Shown: positions 43,764-54,565, numbered from the stretch's first letter. The stretch: 64,000 nt of DNA from Thalassococcus halodurans (GCA_950096585.1 CATNDK010000001.1:40943-104942), one strand, 5' to 3'. The notes: generated by a model from the letters alone, not told the origin. A program made the numbers and translations.

Positions 43764-44433
43764 CGCCATCATGTTTTTTGCGGCAGGCTTCGGAAGGCGC
43801 ATGGGTGGGCTGACCAAAGACACACCAAAGCCGCTGATCCCTGTTGCAGGTCGGCCTTTGCTGGATCATGCGCTTGAGTTGGCGGATAACTATGGACCGC
43901 TTCGGAAGTACGTGAATGCCCATTATCTGGCCGACCAGATCACGGCCCATGTGGACCCGAGCGCTGCAAAAGTGATCGTTGAACACCCCCAAGTTCTGGA
44001 TACAGGCGGTGGATTGAAGAACGCTTTGCCGCTGTTGGGAAACGCGCCTGTATTCACAAGCAACACCGATGCGGTTTGGTCGGGTCCGAACCCTTTGACG
44101 CTGTTAAAGCAGGCATGGCGGCCCGATGATATGGATGCGCTTTTGCTATGTGTCCCGTTGGAAAACGCGGTCGGTCGGCAAGGCGGTGGCGATTTTGCGC
44201 TGGATGACAACGATAGGCTGATCCGGAAAGGCGATATGGTCTATACTGGGGTCCAGATTATCAAAACTGACGGACTTCTTGATATTTCAGACGATGTTTT
44301 TTCCCTGAATGTGCTTTGGAACCGGATGCTGGAAAACGGTCGCCTTTTCGGTGCGCGGTATCCCGGGAAGTGGTGTGATGTTGGCCATCCCGACGGCATC
44401 ACGCTGGCAGAAACCATGTTGGATTGCGCCTGA
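43756..44433 (+). CDS. murU: N-acetylmuramate alpha-1-phosphate uridylyltransferase, MurU-like
   Basis: A 225-residue nucleotidyltransferase with the sugar-1-phosphate signature FFAAGFGRRMGGLTKDTPKPLIPVAGRPLLDH near the N-terminus, split over residues 8-39, and a second motif TGGGLKNAL. MurU converts MurNAc-1-phosphate to UDP-MurNAc. Its order directly after amgK matches the Pseudomonas and Rhodobacterales arrangement. The stop overlaps the addB start (TGATG). Without structure, glucose-1-phosphate or mannose-1-phosphate activity cannot be excluded; the operon makes MurU most likely. Confidence 0.84.
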   Translation: MCDAIMFFAAGFGRRMGGLTKDTPKPLIPVAGRPLLDHALELADNYGPLRKYVNAHYLADQITAHVDPSAAKVIVEHPQVLDTGGGLKNALPLLGNAPVFTSNTDAVWSGPNPLTLLKQAWRPDDMDALLLCVPLENAVGRQGGGDFALDDNDRLIRKGDMVYTGVQIIKTDGLLDISDDVFSLNVLWNRMLENGRLFGARYPGKWCDVGHPDGITLAETMLDCA

Positions 44434-47375
44434 TGTTTGAAAAACAAGGCGCACATCTTTTCGGGATTGATCCGGGCATCGATTTTCCTGCCGCCTTGGT
44501 TGCTGGCCTTAAGGCGCGTATGGCAGATCAGCCGCCACATGCCATCGCCAAGGTCGAACTGATCGTTAACACCCAGCGCATGGCCCGCCGGATCGAAGCG
44601 CTTTTCCGTAAAGACTCGGCCAGTTTCCTGCCGAAAATCCGGCTGATCACACACCCCGGCCCGCCCGAGGTTGAGGCCGCCCTTCCGCGCCCTGTGTCCG
44701 GCCTACGTCGGCGGTTGGAACTGACGGGCCTGATTTCAAAGCTGCTGGACACCTCGCCCGATCTGGCACCCCGTGCCGCGTTGTTTGATCTGGCTGACTC
44801 GCTGTCTGCTTTGATGGACGAAATGCAGATCGAAGACGTGCCGACATCGGTTCTTGAGGACCTTGATGTCACGGATCAGTCCGGCCATTGGGAACGCGCC
44901 CTGACCTTTTTGCGCATCGTGAACCGGTATTTTGATGCGGCGGACCCGACACCAGACGCGGCCGCGTTGCAAAAGCGGGCCATCGATCTTCGCCTTGCAA
45001 TGTGGGCCGAAAAGCCGCCCACGCATCCGATTATTATTGCGGGTTCCACAGGTTCCCGGGGTACTACCCATCGTCTGATGCAGGCGGTCGCCGCGCTGCC
45101 GAACGGTGCTGTGGTCCTTCCCGGTTTCGATTTCGATATGCCGCGTCACGTTTGGGATCAGTTGATGGATGGCGTGGATGAACCGGGTCGCATTATGCCT
45201 GCCGAAGATCATCCGCAGTACCGCTTTGGCAAGCTTCTGGCCGACGTGAATGCGACGCCTCAGGATGTGCATCGTTGGACCGATGATCGTGCGCCAAGTC
45301 CTGAGAGGAACAAGCTGGTGTCGCTTGCGTTGCGTCCCGCGCCCGTCACGGATCAATGGCTGGCGGATGGTCCGTCGTTGCCTTCACTCGCCGTCGCGAC
45401 ACAGGGCCTTACCCTGCTTGAAGCGACCACGAAACGGGAAGAGGCGTTGGCCATTGCCCTGCGTCTGCGTCAGGCGGCGGAAGACGGCGTAACGGCGGCT
45501 CTGATTACGCCTGATCGCGTGCTGACCCGTCAGGTCACGGCGGCCTTGGGGCGTTGGGGCATTGTCCCTGATGACAGCGCCGGTACTCCGGTTCAACTGT
45601 CCCCGCCAGGGCGCCTGCTGCGCCATGTTGCAAAGCTGTTCGAAGGTGATCTGACCGCCGAAGCCCTGCTGACGATCCTGAAGCACCCGTTGTGTCACGC
45701 AGGTGCCGAGCGTGGCGATCATGTTTTGATGACCAACAAGCTTGAACTGAAGATCAGGCGCGAAGGTTGGGCCTATCCCAAGGCCGAAGATTTGCTTGCG
45801 TGGTGCGCGACCCAAGAACGCGCTGACTGGGGCGAGTGGATCGTGCGGTCTTTCATAGACCAACGCGGACACGGCGAAAGGGCGCTGTCGGTTTGGCTGG
45901 ACCATCATATCAGCCTGACAGAACAGATTGTTGCGGGTTCACACAGTGAAGATTCCAGCGCTCTCTGGGATAAAAAGGCAGGGCGCGCCGTGCGCGAGAT
46001 CGTCGATGATCTGATCTCTGAGGCACCATATGGCACTGACCTGTCGGCCTCTGACTATGGTTCATTGTTCGGCTCTGTTCTTGCCAAAGGTGAGGTTCGG
46101 GATCGTGATGAACCCCATCCGCACATCCGTATCTGGGGCACGATGGAAGCGCGGGTTATGGGCGCAGACCTGTTGATCCTATCCAGCCTGAACGAAGGCA
46201 CATGGCCGCAGGTTCCGCCTGCTGATCCGTGGTTGAACCGCCGGATGCGGGCCGATGCTGGCCTGTTGCTGCCTGAACGGTCTATCGGCCTGTCTGCGCA
46301 TGATTTCCAGCAGGCAATCGCTGGAAAGGATGTCTGGCTTACCCGTGCGGCGAAATCCGATGATGTGGAAACCGTACCATCCCGTTGGGTAAACCGCTTG
46401 CTAAACCTGATGAACGGCCTGCCGGGGAATGGCGGGCCCGACGCGGTCATAGAAATGCGAAAACGTGCCAAGCCTTGGCTGGACTATGCCCGCCAGATGG
46501 ATGCGCCGATCCCAGCCCCTCGCGCGCACCGCCCTTCGCCGCGTCCGCCTGTTTCTGCCCGCCCGCGCGAGCTGCCGGTCACCCAGATCAAAACGCTGAT
46601 CCGCGACCCTTACGCGGTCTATGCCCAGCGCGTTTTGAAACTGCGTCCTTTGAACCCGCTCCAACGTATCCCCGACGCGTTGATGCGGGGGATCGCGGTG
46701 CACGACATTCTGGAAACCTACATCAAACGCACGGTCGCTGATCCGTCGATCCTGACGCGCGATCAATTCATGGCCGAGGCCAAGGCGCGGTTGGCCGAAA
46801 TCCCTTTCCCGTTGGTTCGAAAGCTATGGGAAGCGCGGTTGGACCATGTGGCGACCAGCTTTGTCACCGAAGAAATCGCCCGTCAGAACCGTGCGCGTCC
46901 TAAGCATTTCGAAGTCTCCGGGAAAAGCACGATCAACGAGCTTGGTTTCACTCTGACAGCCAAAGCCGACCGCGTTGATATCGACGAACGCGGTGGTGCG
47001 TGGATTTATGACTATAAAACCGGAAAACCGCCCTCGGTCGCCGAGCAAGAGCATTTTGACAAACAGATGTTGCTTGAGGCCGCCTTGGTCGAACGACACG
47101 GGTTCGAGGCCTTTGAAGGTGCGCATTTTGAACGCGCCATTCACATTGGGCTGAAGGCCGGTACGGGCGAGCAAGAGGCCCCGACGGACAAAATCCCGCC
47201 TGCGCAGGTCTGGCAGGAACTGACCACCTTGATCGCCGCCTATCTGGACGAAGCGCAGGGCTTCACCTCGCGCAGGGCGGTGCAGATGGAAGGGCAGGAA
47301 GGCGACTACGATCACCTTGCCCGTCTGGGCGAATGGCAGCCATCCGATGAACCCGTGCAGGAGATCCTGAAATGA
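44433..47375 (+). CDS. addB: Double-strand break repair protein AddB
   Basis: AddB is the nuclease and inactive-helicase subunit of AddAB, the alphaproteobacterial counterpart of RecBCD. The protein has 980 residues; the N-terminal half is divergent and lacks a clear Walker A. Near residue 900, LGFTLTAKADRVDIDERGGAWIYDYKTGKPPS, in pieces, is the RecB-type PD-(D/E)XK nuclease motif. Start ATG 44433 overlaps the murU stop; a frame extension by three codons is unsupported. It overlaps addA by four bases (ATGA), so both subunits are made together. Confidence 0.93.
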   Translation: MFEKQGAHLFGIDPGIDFPAALVAGLKARMADQPPHAIAKVELIVNTQRMARRIEALFRKDSASFLPKIRLITHPGPPEVEAALPRPVSGLRRRLELTGLISKLLDTSPDLAPRAALFDLADSLSALMDEMQIEDVPTSVLEDLDVTDQSGHWERALTFLRIVNRYFDAADPTPDAAALQKRAIDLRLAMWAEKPPTHPIIIAGSTGSRGTTHRLMQAVAALPNGAVVLPGFDFDMPRHVWDQLMDGVDEPGRIMPAEDHPQYRFGKLLADVNATPQDVHRWTDDRAPSPERNKLVSLALRPAPVTDQWLADGPSLPSLAVATQGLTLLEATTKREEALAIALRLRQAAEDGVTAALITPDRVLTRQVTAALGRWGIVPDDSAGTPVQLSPPGRLLRHVAKLFEGDLTAEALLTILKHPLCHAGAERGDHVLMTNKLELKIRREGWAYPKAEDLLAWCATQERADWGEWIVRSFIDQRGHGERALSVWLDHHISLTEQIVAGSHSEDSSALWDKKAGRAVREIVDDLISEAPYGTDLSASDYGSLFGSVLAKGEVRDRDEPHPHIRIWGTMEARVMGADLLILSSLNEGTWPQVPPADPWLNRRMRADAGLLLPERSIGLSAHDFQQAIAGKDVWLTRAAKSDDVETVPSRWVNRLLNLMNGLPGNGGPDAVIEMRKRAKPWLDYARQMDAPIPAPRAHRPSPRPPVSARPRELPVTQIKTLIRDPYAVYAQRVLKLRPLNPLQRIPDALMRGIAVHDILETYIKRTVADPSILTRDQFMAEAKARLAEIPFPLVRKLWEARLDHVATSFVTEEIARQNRARPKHFEVSGKSTINELGFTLTAKADRVDIDERGGAWIYDYKTGKPPSVAEQEHFDKQMLLEAALVERHGFEAFEGAHFERAIHIGLKAGTGEQEAPTDKIPPAQVWQELTTLIAAYLDEAQGFTSRRAVQMEGQEGDYDHLARLGEWQPSDEPVQEILK

Positions 47376-50300
47376 AGCGGGACGAGGCCACCCTACGCCA
47401 GATCGCAGCGGCCCAACCGGACCAATCTGTCTGGCTGTCGGCTAATGCGGGTTCGGGTAAAACGCGCGTGTTGATCGACCGCGTGGCGCGCTTGTTGTTG
47501 CAGGGCGTTGCGCCGGAAAACATCCTGTGTCTGACCTACACCAAGGCCGCCGCGACCGAGATGCAGAACCGTTTGTTCGTGCGTCTGGGTGAATGGGCGA
47601 TGCTTGGCGACAGCCAATTGCGCGATGAACTGGCCAAGCTTGGTGACGAAACCGAGTTCACCAAAACCTACATGCAAAAGGCCCGTACTCTGTTCGCCCG
47701 CGCGATCGAGGCGCCAGGCGGTTTGCGTATCCAGACGATCCACTCGTTCTGCGCGGCCTTGCTGCGCCGTTTCCCGCTTGAGGCCAAGGTCAGCCCGCAG
47801 TTTCGCGAAATGGATGACCGCTCTGCCGAACTGCTTCGGGCCGAGGTGCTGGACCAGATGGCGGACGGCGAGCACAGCGATCTGGTGACGCGTGTGGCGT
47901 CCTATTTTACCGATACCGAAGACAGCTTTGATCAGATGATCCAAACGCTGTTGGGGCATAAGTCTGCGTTTAATCCACCGCGCCAGCCTGAGGACATCTT
48001 CGCGTCTTATGGTCTTGACGCGGGCGCGTCCGAAGAAAGCATACTGCAATCGGTTTTCCTTGGATCAGAAACCGCGTTTTTAGCCGAATTAGTGCCACAT
48101 ATGCAAAGCAGTGGATCGACGGACCAGAAGGCCGCTGCCGTCTTTTCGACGATCAAGCAGGCTGACATGGCTGCGCTGACTGCGCTGGAAGGTGTGTTGC
48201 TTTACGGTGGCACAGCGAAGGAACCCTTCGGGCCCAAAACGGGGTCGGTGCCGACCAAAGGCTTGCGGAAAAAAGCACCCATCGATAGCGCCTGTGATCA
48301 GCTTGACCAGCTTATGGAACGTGTGGCGTCTGCTCGCGAAACGCGGCTCGCTCTGCTTGCCGCGCGTCGCGATATTGCGCTGCACCAGTTCGCTCAGGTG
48401 TTCCTTCCGATGTACGAAGAGGCCAAGCTTCTAAAAGGCTGGCTGGACTTTGACGACCTGATCGAAAAGGCCCGCGCTCTGCTAAGCGACGAACTGGTGG
48501 CAGAATGGGTGCTGTACCGTCTTGATGGCGGCATCGACCATATTCTTGTGGACGAGGCGCAGGATACATCGCCGATCCAGTGGGACGTCATCGAACGGCT
48601 GGCGCGAGAGTTCACGTCGGGTGAAGGTGCGCGTGCTGATGTTTTGCGCACCATCTTTGTGGTCGGCGATAAAAAGCAGTCGATCTATTCGTTCCAAGGC
48701 GCTGATCCACGCGAATTCGACCGTATGCGCGCCGATTTTGCCGAACGTTTGGGGCAAACGGAAACGCCACTGGCATCGCGATCCCTGTCGCATTCTTTCC
48801 GGTCAGCTGGCGCAGTTCTGAAGGTTGTCGATGCCACGTTCGACGGGCGCGATGCGTCGGGCTTTACCCAAGAAGAAAAGCACATCGCGTTTTTTGAGCA
48901 TCTTCCCGGCCGTGTCGATCTTTGGCCGGCCATTCCGAAGGCCGAAAAAGAGGACTCGGACGTATGGTTCGACCCCGTGGATCGGGTCAGTGAAACCCAT
49001 GCCGATGTGGTTCTTGCCGGTCAAATCGCGGATTTCATTCATCAGCAGATCAAGGCGAAGACACCCCTACCGGGCGCAAACGGCACGGCGCGGCCCATGA
49101 AGGCGGGTGATGTGCTGATACTTGTCCGCAGGCGCGCACGGCTTTTCAACGAAATCATCCGTGCCTGTAAGGTGCGTGGTTTGCCTATCGCAGGCGCGGA
49201 CAGGCTTAAGGTGACGGCGGAACTGGCGGTCAGGGATATTGTGGCCCTGTTGTCGTTTCTTGCGACGGCAGAAGACGATCTATCACTGGCGACCACGCTA
49301 CGATCGCCGTTGTTCGGGATTTCGGAGCAAGACCTGTTCACTCTGGCACATGGCCGTCCTGCAGGTCAGCCGCTTTGGGAAGTATTGCGCAATAACAGAG
49401 ACACATATCAGCCGATATTGTCTGTTCTGGACGATCTTCGGGACAACGTGGATTTCTTGCGCCCCTATGATCTGATCGAACGCATTCTGACCCAGCACGA
49501 TGGTCGTGCGAAACTGATTGGCCGTTTGGGGGACGAGGCCGAGGATGGCATCGATTCATTGCTGCAACAGGCGCTGATTTACGAAGAAACCTCTGTGCCC
49601 TCTCTGACCGGCTTTCTTGAATGGGTGCGTACTGACGATCTGGAAATCAAACGAAGCCCCGAAAGCGCCGGCGACCGCATTCGCGTGATGACGGTCCACG
49701 GCGCGAAGGGTTTGGAAGCGCCGGTCGTGATCATGCCGGACTGTGGCGAGATGAGGGGTATCTTGCGGGACAAGATCATCCCTGACGGCGAAGAGGTCAT
49801 CTGGAAAGCCACGAAAAACGAACAACCCGCACGCCATGCGCAGGCCGAAAACGCGATCAAACAGGCACAGGCTGAAGAGCGTGACAGATTGCTTTATGTC
49901 GGCATGACGCGGGCCGAAAACTGGTTGATCGTCGGTGCTGCGGGCGAGGTTGGCAAAACGCCCGAGGCCTCTTGGTACAACATGGTCGAACAGGCCATGA
50001 GTGCGCTGGGCGCGGCAGAGCATAACTTTGGCTTCGGTCAGGGATTGCGGTTTGGCGAACAGCTGGAAGCGCTGGAGGTTGAAGAGACCGAGGACAAACC
50101 AGAGACCGTCCATAAACTGCCTGATGTATTTTCAAAGCCAGCGCCCGAAGCGCCGCCGGCGCCCGAGGTGCGTAGCCCGTCTGACCTTGGTGGCCCCAAG
50201 GCGCTGTCTGGTGCGGAAGGTGATGAAACCGAGGTCGCCAAACAGCGCGGCACCTTCATTCACCGCCTGTTGGAATTGCTGCCCGAGGTGCCACGCGACA

Positions 50301-50731
50301 GCTGGAGCGACGCCGCGCCTCGATTGCTTGGGCTGGAAGTGGAGGAAGCCGAGCCATTCCTGATAGAGGCCGCAGCTGTTCTTAGCGATCCAGAACTGGC
50401 GTATCTGTTTGACGATACCGCGTTGGAAGAGGTCGCTTTGACTGCCGATTTAGGCGATGCAGGGCCGTTTTATGGCGTGATCGACCGGCTGATTATCACC
50501 GATGACAGCATCCTTGCGGTAGACTTCAAAACCAACCGTGTGGTCCCCGATACGCCTGACGGTGTTCCAGAAGGCCTGTTGCGCCAAATGGGGGCTTATC
50601 ACGCCATGCTGGCGCGGATTTATCCCGGTCACAAAATCCAGACCGCGATCCTTTGGACGGCGACGTCACAATTGATGATGCTGGACACAGATCAGACCGC
50701 TGCGGCCTTTGGGCGTGCGACCGCATCTTGA
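47372..50731 (+). CDS. addA: Double-strand break repair helicase-nuclease AddA
   Basis: AddA is the UvrD-like helicase of AddAB. In 1119 residues it has Walker A LSANAGSGKTRVLIDRVARLLL, motif III-type ILCLTYTKAAATEM, Walker B HILVDEAQDTSPIQWDVIERL, the motif IV region VVGDKKQSIYSFQGADPREF, MTVHGAKGLEAPVVIMPD, and RLLYVGMTRAENWLIVG (here DRLLYVGMTRAENWLIVG). A C-terminal nuclease domain ends with ILAVDFKTNR. It is the last gene of the tsaE-amgK-murU-addB-addA operon; trxA follows after 66 bases. Confidence 0.95.
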   Translation: MKRDEATLRQIAAAQPDQSVWLSANAGSGKTRVLIDRVARLLLQGVAPENILCLTYTKAAATEMQNRLFVRLGEWAMLGDSQLRDELAKLGDETEFTKTYMQKARTLFARAIEAPGGLRIQTIHSFCAALLRRFPLEAKVSPQFREMDDRSAELLRAEVLDQMADGEHSDLVTRVASYFTDTEDSFDQMIQTLLGHKSAFNPPRQPEDIFASYGLDAGASEESILQSVFLGSETAFLAELVPHMQSSGSTDQKAAAVFSTIKQADMAALTALEGVLLYGGTAKEPFGPKTGSVPTKGLRKKAPIDSACDQLDQLMERVASARETRLALLAARRDIALHQFAQVFLPMYEEAKLLKGWLDFDDLIEKARALLSDELVAEWVLYRLDGGIDHILVDEAQDTSPIQWDVIERLAREFTSGEGARADVLRTIFVVGDKKQSIYSFQGADPREFDRMRADFAERLGQTETPLASRSLSHSFRSAGAVLKVVDATFDGRDASGFTQEEKHIAFFEHLPGRVDLWPAIPKAEKEDSDVWFDPVDRVSETHADVVLAGQIADFIHQQIKAKTPLPGANGTARPMKAGDVLILVRRRARLFNEIIRACKVRGLPIAGADRLKVTAELAVRDIVALLSFLATAEDDLSLATTLRSPLFGISEQDLFTLAHGRPAGQPLWEVLRNNRDTYQPILSVLDDLRDNVDFLRPYDLIERILTQHDGRAKLIGRLGDEAEDGIDSLLQQALIYEETSVPSLTGFLEWVRTDDLEIKRSPESAGDRIRVMTVHGAKGLEAPVVIMPDCGEMRGILRDKIIPDGEEVIWKATKNEQPARHAQAENAIKQAQAEERDRLLYVGMTRAENWLIVGAAGEVGKTPEASWYNMVEQAMSALGAAEHNFGFGQGLRFGEQLEALEVEETEDKPETVHKLPDVFSKPAPEAPPAPEVRSPSDLGGPKALSGAEGDETEVAKQRGTFIHRLLELLPEVPRDSWSDAAPRLLGLEVEEAEPFLIEAAAVLSDPELAYLFDDTALEEVALTADLGDAGPFYGVIDRLIITDDSILAVDFKTNRVVPDTPDGVPEGLLRQMGAYHAMLARIYPGHKIQTAILWTATSQLMMLDTDQTAAAFGRATAS

Positions 50732-50797
50732 CGCCGTTCGGGTGGCTACATACGTTCACGTCAACCAACCAACGCATATGATGCGAGGAGATGTATT

Positions 50798-51118
50798 ATG
50801 GGTACTGTAGCTGTCACGGACGAAACATTTGACGCTGAGGTCAAAAACTCTTCCGTTCCTGTTGTCGTCGATTTCTGGGCCGAATGGTGTGGCCCCTGTA
50901 AGCAGATCGGCCCTGCTCTGGAAGAACTGGCTGCCGAATACGGCGACGCGGTGAAAATCGCCAAGGTCGATGTCGACAGCAACCCGAACGCGGCGGCGGC
51001 CATGGGCGTACGCGGCATTCCGGCGCTGTTCATCTTCAAGGATGGTCAGGTCGTGTCCAACCGTGCCGGTGCGGCCCCTAAGGCGGCACTGAAAGGCTGG
51101 ATCGACGAGTCGATCTGA
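50798..51118 (+). CDS. trxA: Thioredoxin
   Basis: A 106-residue cytosolic thioredoxin with the active site [18 protein letters not shown] and the family's cis-proline segment [13 protein letters not shown]. It is the general dithiol reductant. A GCGAGGAGATG-type ribosome-binding site (AGGAG) lies before the ATG at normal spacing. It follows addA, an arrangement common in Rhodobacterales, and is closed by a strong terminator. Confidence 0.96.
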   Translation: MGTVAVTDETFDAEVKNSSVPVVVDFWAEWCGPCKQIGPALEELAAEYGDAVKIAKVDVDSNPNAAAAMGVRGIPALFIFKDGQVVSNRAGAAPKAALKGWIDESI

Positions 51119-51137
51119 TCACAGTGATCAATCCAAG

Positions 51138-51167
51138 AAACGGCGCCCAAGCAGGCGCCGTTTTTTT
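51138..51167 (+). terminator. Terminator after trxA
   Basis: AAACGGCGCC (51138-51147) pairs with GGCGCCGTTT (51154-51163) around a 6-base loop and is followed by TTTT. Confidence 0.93.
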
Positions 51168-51266
51168 ATGGCTTGGACGCGACTAGGGTGGTCATCGCAG
51201 GCGGTACGTCCGCTTGTGTTCAAAGGCACAAAGACCCATATCAAGGCGGGTATTCAGGAGGTTTCC

Positions 51267-51824
51267 ATGGCGGATACAGATTTTCCGGGCTGGCACGGCA
51301 CCACAATTATCGGTGTGCGCAAAGGCGGTAAGGTGGTCATTGCCGGTGACGGACAGGTCAGCCTTGGCCAAACCGTGATCAAAGGCACTGCGCGCAAGGT
51401 GCGTCGCCTCTCCCCCGGCGGATTTGATGTGGTGGCGGGCTTTGCAGGATCGACCGCTGATGCCTTTACGCTTTTGGAACGTCTGGAAACCAAGCTTGAA
51501 CAAACCCCGGGTCAGTTGCAACGGGCCAGCGTCGAGCTGGCCAAGGACTGGCGCACCGATAAGTACCTGCAAAAGTTGGAAGCGATGCTGATCGTGACCG
51601 ACGGCAAGGAGCTGTTGGTTATCACGGGCGCAGGTGACGTGCTTGAGCCCGAACATGATGTGGCGGCGATTGGGTCGGGTGGCAACTACGCTTTGGCGGC
51701 TGCGCGTGGCCTAATGGACTCTGACGGTGACGCCGAACAGATCGCACGCAAGGCCATGGCTATTGCGGCTGATATCTGCGTTTACACCAATGGCAACCTG
51801 ACGGTTGAAACGATCGACGCCTAA
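51267..51824 (+). CDS. hslV: ATP-dependent protease subunit HslV
   Basis: HslV is the peptidase of the HslUV (ClpYQ) proteasome-like protease. The mature N-terminus should be Thr12, in [26 protein letters not shown], preceded by an 11-residue propeptide beginning [14 protein letters not shown] 51267 has an AGGAGG site; an in-frame extension to 51168 overlaps the trxA terminator and is rejected. GDGQVSLG and [19 protein letters not shown] are family motifs. The gene precedes hslU by 30 bases. No heat-shock promoter could be chosen with confidence in the 103-base gap after the trxA terminator. Confidence 0.95.
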   Translation: MADTDFPGWHGTTIIGVRKGGKVVIAGDGQVSLGQTVIKGTARKVRRLSPGGFDVVAGFAGSTADAFTLLERLETKLEQTPGQLQRASVELAKDWRTDKYLQKLEAMLIVTDGKELLVITGAGDVLEPEHDVAAIGSGGNYALAAARGLMDSDGDAEQIARKAMAIAADICVYTNGNLTVETIDA

Positions 51825-51854
51825 GACAACGGCGACATCGGAAAAGGACGACAC

Positions 51855-53162
51855 ATGACTGATCTGACCCCCCGCGAAATCGTTTCCGAACTGGACCGCT
51901 TCATCATCGGCCAGCAGGACGCCAAGCGCGCCGTTGCTGTGGCCCTGCGCAACCGCTGGCGTCGCAAGCAGCTTTCTGATGATCTGCGCGATGAGGTTTA
52001 TCCCAAGAATATTCTGATGATCGGCCCCACCGGCGTGGGCAAAACCGAAATCAGCCGCCGCTTGGCGAAACTGGCCCGCGCGCCTTTTATCAAGGTTGAA
52101 GCGACCAAGTTCACCGAGGTGGGCTATGTCGGTCGTGACGTGGAACAGATCGTGCGCGATCTGGTGGACGCCGCCATCGTCATGACCCGCGAACACATGC
52201 GCGAAGATGTGAAGGCCGCCGCCCAGAAGTCGGCTGAGGACCGCGTGATCACCGCTATCGCGGGCGAAGATGCTCGCGAAGGCACGCGCGAGATGTTCCG
52301 CAAAAAGCTGAAGTCAGGCGAATTGGACAATACCGAAATCGAACTGGATGTCGCCGATACGGCCTCGCCCTTCCCGATGATGGATATCCCCGGCCAGCCC
52401 GGCATGGGGATGGGGGCGTTCAACCTTGGCGATCTGTTCGGCAAGGCGATGGGCGGACGCACAACACGCAAGCGGATGACGGTAGCCGACAGCTACGACA
52501 TCTTGATTTCGGAAGAAGCAGACAAGCTGCTGGATGATGAAACCGTCAAAAACGCCGCGATTGAAGCGGTCGAACAGAATGGCATCGTGTTTCTGGACGA
52601 GATCGACAAAGTCTGCGCCCGCACCGATGCCCGCGGTGGCGACGTTAGCCGCGAAGGCGTGCAGCGTGATCTGTTGCCGCTGATCGAAGGCACGACTGTC
52701 AGCACCAAACATGGCACCGTTAAAACCGACCACATCCTGTTTATCGCATCGGGCGCGTTCCACATTGCAAAGCCGTCTGACCTGTTGCCTGAACTGCAGG
52801 GCCGTCTGCCAATCCGTGTGAACCTGCGCGCTCTTACAGAAAAGGATTTCGTGCGCATCCTGACGGAAACCGATAACGCGCTGACGTTGCAGTACACCGC
52901 GTTGATGGGCACCGAAGACGTCACTGTGTCGTTCGAACAGGACGGGATTGCGGCCCTGGCCAAGATCGCCGCCGAGGTGAACCAGTCCGTGGAAAACATC
53001 GGCGCGCGTCGTCTGTATACGATCATGGAGCGCGTGTTCGAAGAACTGTCCTTTGCCGCGCCTGATCGGGCGGGTGAAACGGTGGTGGTCGATGCCGCCT
53101 TTGTTGAAAAGCACCTTGGCGATCTAAGCCGGTCGACGGACCTCAGCCGCTACGTGCTGTGA
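51855..53162 (+). CDS. hslU: ATP-dependent protease ATPase subunit HslU
   Basis: HslU is the AAA+ unfoldase that feeds HslV. The 435-residue protein has Walker [19 protein letters not shown], the Walker [11 protein letters not shown], and the sensor arginine region [18 protein letters not shown], with the I domain inserted between. The C-terminus ends in LSRYVL, the tail that docks into HslV to activate it. Its last 39 bases overlap the 3' end of a convergent membrane-protein gene, and no terminator separates the two. Confidence 0.96.
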   Translation: MTDLTPREIVSELDRFIIGQQDAKRAVAVALRNRWRRKQLSDDLRDEVYPKNILMIGPTGVGKTEISRRLAKLARAPFIKVEATKFTEVGYVGRDVEQIVRDLVDAAIVMTREHMREDVKAAAQKSAEDRVITAIAGEDAREGTREMFRKKLKSGELDNTEIELDVADTASPFPMMDIPGQPGMGMGAFNLGDLFGKAMGGRTTRKRMTVADSYDILISEEADKLLDDETVKNAAIEAVEQNGIVFLDEIDKVCARTDARGGDVSREGVQRDLLPLIEGTTVSTKHGTVKTDHILFIASGAFHIAKPSDLLPELQGRLPIRVNLRALTEKDFVRILTETDNALTLQYTALMGTEDVTVSFEQDGIAALAKIAAEVNQSVENIGARRLYTIMERVFEELSFAAPDRAGETVVVDAAFVEKHLGDLSRSTDLSRYVL

Positions 53163-54503
53163 TCCCGCGCGGCCCAGCGCCACGGCCAAACCGGCCAAAA
53201 TGAAAAACACGGCTTCCAGGTTCGGATAGGGCTTGGTCAGCGCGGCCTGAATGATCAGCGCCGCGCAGCCCGTTTTCAGGGCTGCCGAAACGTTGATGTT
53301 CAACGTGTCGGTCACTTGCCGCGCAAAAATGACCCTGGCCACGAACCAAAGATAAAGTGCGGTTCCCGCAATTCCCAATCCGCCCAGACAGGCAAAAAGC
53401 CAGCCAGACGCGCGCCCAGCGCCCATGCCTGTTCCAAGGCCGATGGTATCTTTCAGGTTGGTCAGAGCCTGATTGTTCCAAGACATACGCTCAGTGGCCG
53501 AGTCGCTGGACACCTTGTCGATCAACACCGCGTCGATCACATGCGCGACCTCGGCGTTCAGGCTGTAAAGCGCCACAGACGCGCCTGCCATGACCGGAAG
53601 GAACGCGGCAGAGAGCAGTATAAGCCGTGCCGCAGGTTTCAGATGCGAAATCGTTTTCAGATGCCCGGCCACAAAGGCAACCGAGAACAAAAACAGCCCC
53701 AAATAGGCCGCGCTGGATGTGGAGCGGATCAAAAGAAAGAACATCGCGATGGCACATAATTTTGGCCACACACCAAGGGATTTGACCATCGTCATCCGAA
53801 GCCAGAAACCGAATAGCGCCATGGTGAAGTAGGCATAGGCAGAAGGTTCTGGAAACCCGCCGCTGACCCGTTTGATGCCGCCCAGATACTGGTTATCCAG
53901 CATGGCTGCCCGCATTGTCCGGATCGGATCCAACAGATCGGGAAACCCCAGCGCATAGGACGTGATATCAGCCACGCTTAGCGCAATGTGTAAAGACGTC
54001 GCTGTGATCAGGGCCTTCAGCGCCAGATCGGCGCGTGGCTTGCGTGCAAAGACACCGGCCAGAAGGAAAAAGATCGAAGAGGCGACCATAAAGCGCAGAA
54101 ACTGGATGGTGACTGTGGACGTGGGTTCAAGAGGTCTCAGGGCGATGGTCGCAAAGTCCCGCATCTGAACTGTGACAAACACGTCGGTTCTGTGGCCGAG
54201 GACTTGCGGAAGGAACAATGCGCCAAGCCCCGCCAGGATGATCAGCAGTAATAACGGGAAGCCCGCCTGATGTGGGCGAGCAGACTGAACGATGGCGGCG
54301 GTAAAGCCCGTGCGCCCGATCAGCGACAGCCACATCGCCAGAATGGAGAAATCCAATAGCGATACGGTGCCCGCCTGCCCAAGTGCAAAAGCGGCGCTGC
54401 TTCCGAATGGCATAACCGCAGCCAGCAAAACGACACCGCGAACAGGTCCTGCAAACAAGATCGCTGCGAATAGTACCAGCGCAATGGGTGTGGTGGTGAG
54501 CAA
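53124..54503 (-). CDS. O-antigen polymerase/ligase-like membrane protein
   Basis: A 459-residue protein with about ten or eleven transmembrane segments and a longer polar loop after the eighth ([29 protein letters not shown], in two parts). The pattern is that of Wzy polymerases and WaaL ligases. RISSG-like segment [12 protein letters not shown] is reminiscent of family motifs around the loop. I would call it the repeat-unit polymerase of the second polysaccharide locus, but ligase is possible. TTG 54503 is the only start that retains the first helix, and no good ribosome-binding site is seen, so the N-terminus is uncertain. Its 3' end overlaps hslU. Confidence 0.78.
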   Translation of the reverse strand: MLTTTPIALVLFAAILFAGPVRGVVLLAAVMPFGSSAAFALGQAGTVSLLDFSILAMWLSLIGRTGFTAAIVQSARPHQAGFPLLLLIILAGLGALFLPQVLGHRTDVFVTVQMRDFATIALRPLEPTSTVTIQFLRFMVASSIFFLLAGVFARKPRADLALKALITATSLHIALSVADITSYALGFPDLLDPIRTMRAAMLDNQYLGGIKRVSGGFPEPSAYAYFTMALFGFWLRMTMVKSLGVWPKLCAIAMFFLLIRSTSSAAYLGLFLFSVAFVAGHLKTISHLKPAARLILLSAAFLPVMAGASVALYSLNAEVAHVIDAVLIDKVSSDSATERMSWNNQALTNLKDTIGLGTGMGAGRASGWLFACLGGLGIAGTALYLWFVARVIFARQVTDTLNINVSAALKTGCAALIIQAALTKPYPNLEAVFFILAGLAVALGRAGSQHVAAEVRRPA

Positions 54504-54537
54504 GTGTTTGGCGGTCCGTGTTCTGAGTGTCGCGCAA

Positions 54538-54565
54538 GACTCCCTTAGTCATGATTAAGGAAGTC
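54538..54565. promoter_or_regulatory. 28-bp imperfect palindrome between polymerase and sulfotransferase genes
   Basis: The left half GACTCCCTTAGTCA (54538-54551) and right half TGATTAAGGAAGTC (54552-54565) are complementary at 12 of 14 positions, with no spacer. It lies in the 112-base divergent region, centred about 65 bases before the sulfotransferase GTG. Confidence 0.6.
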
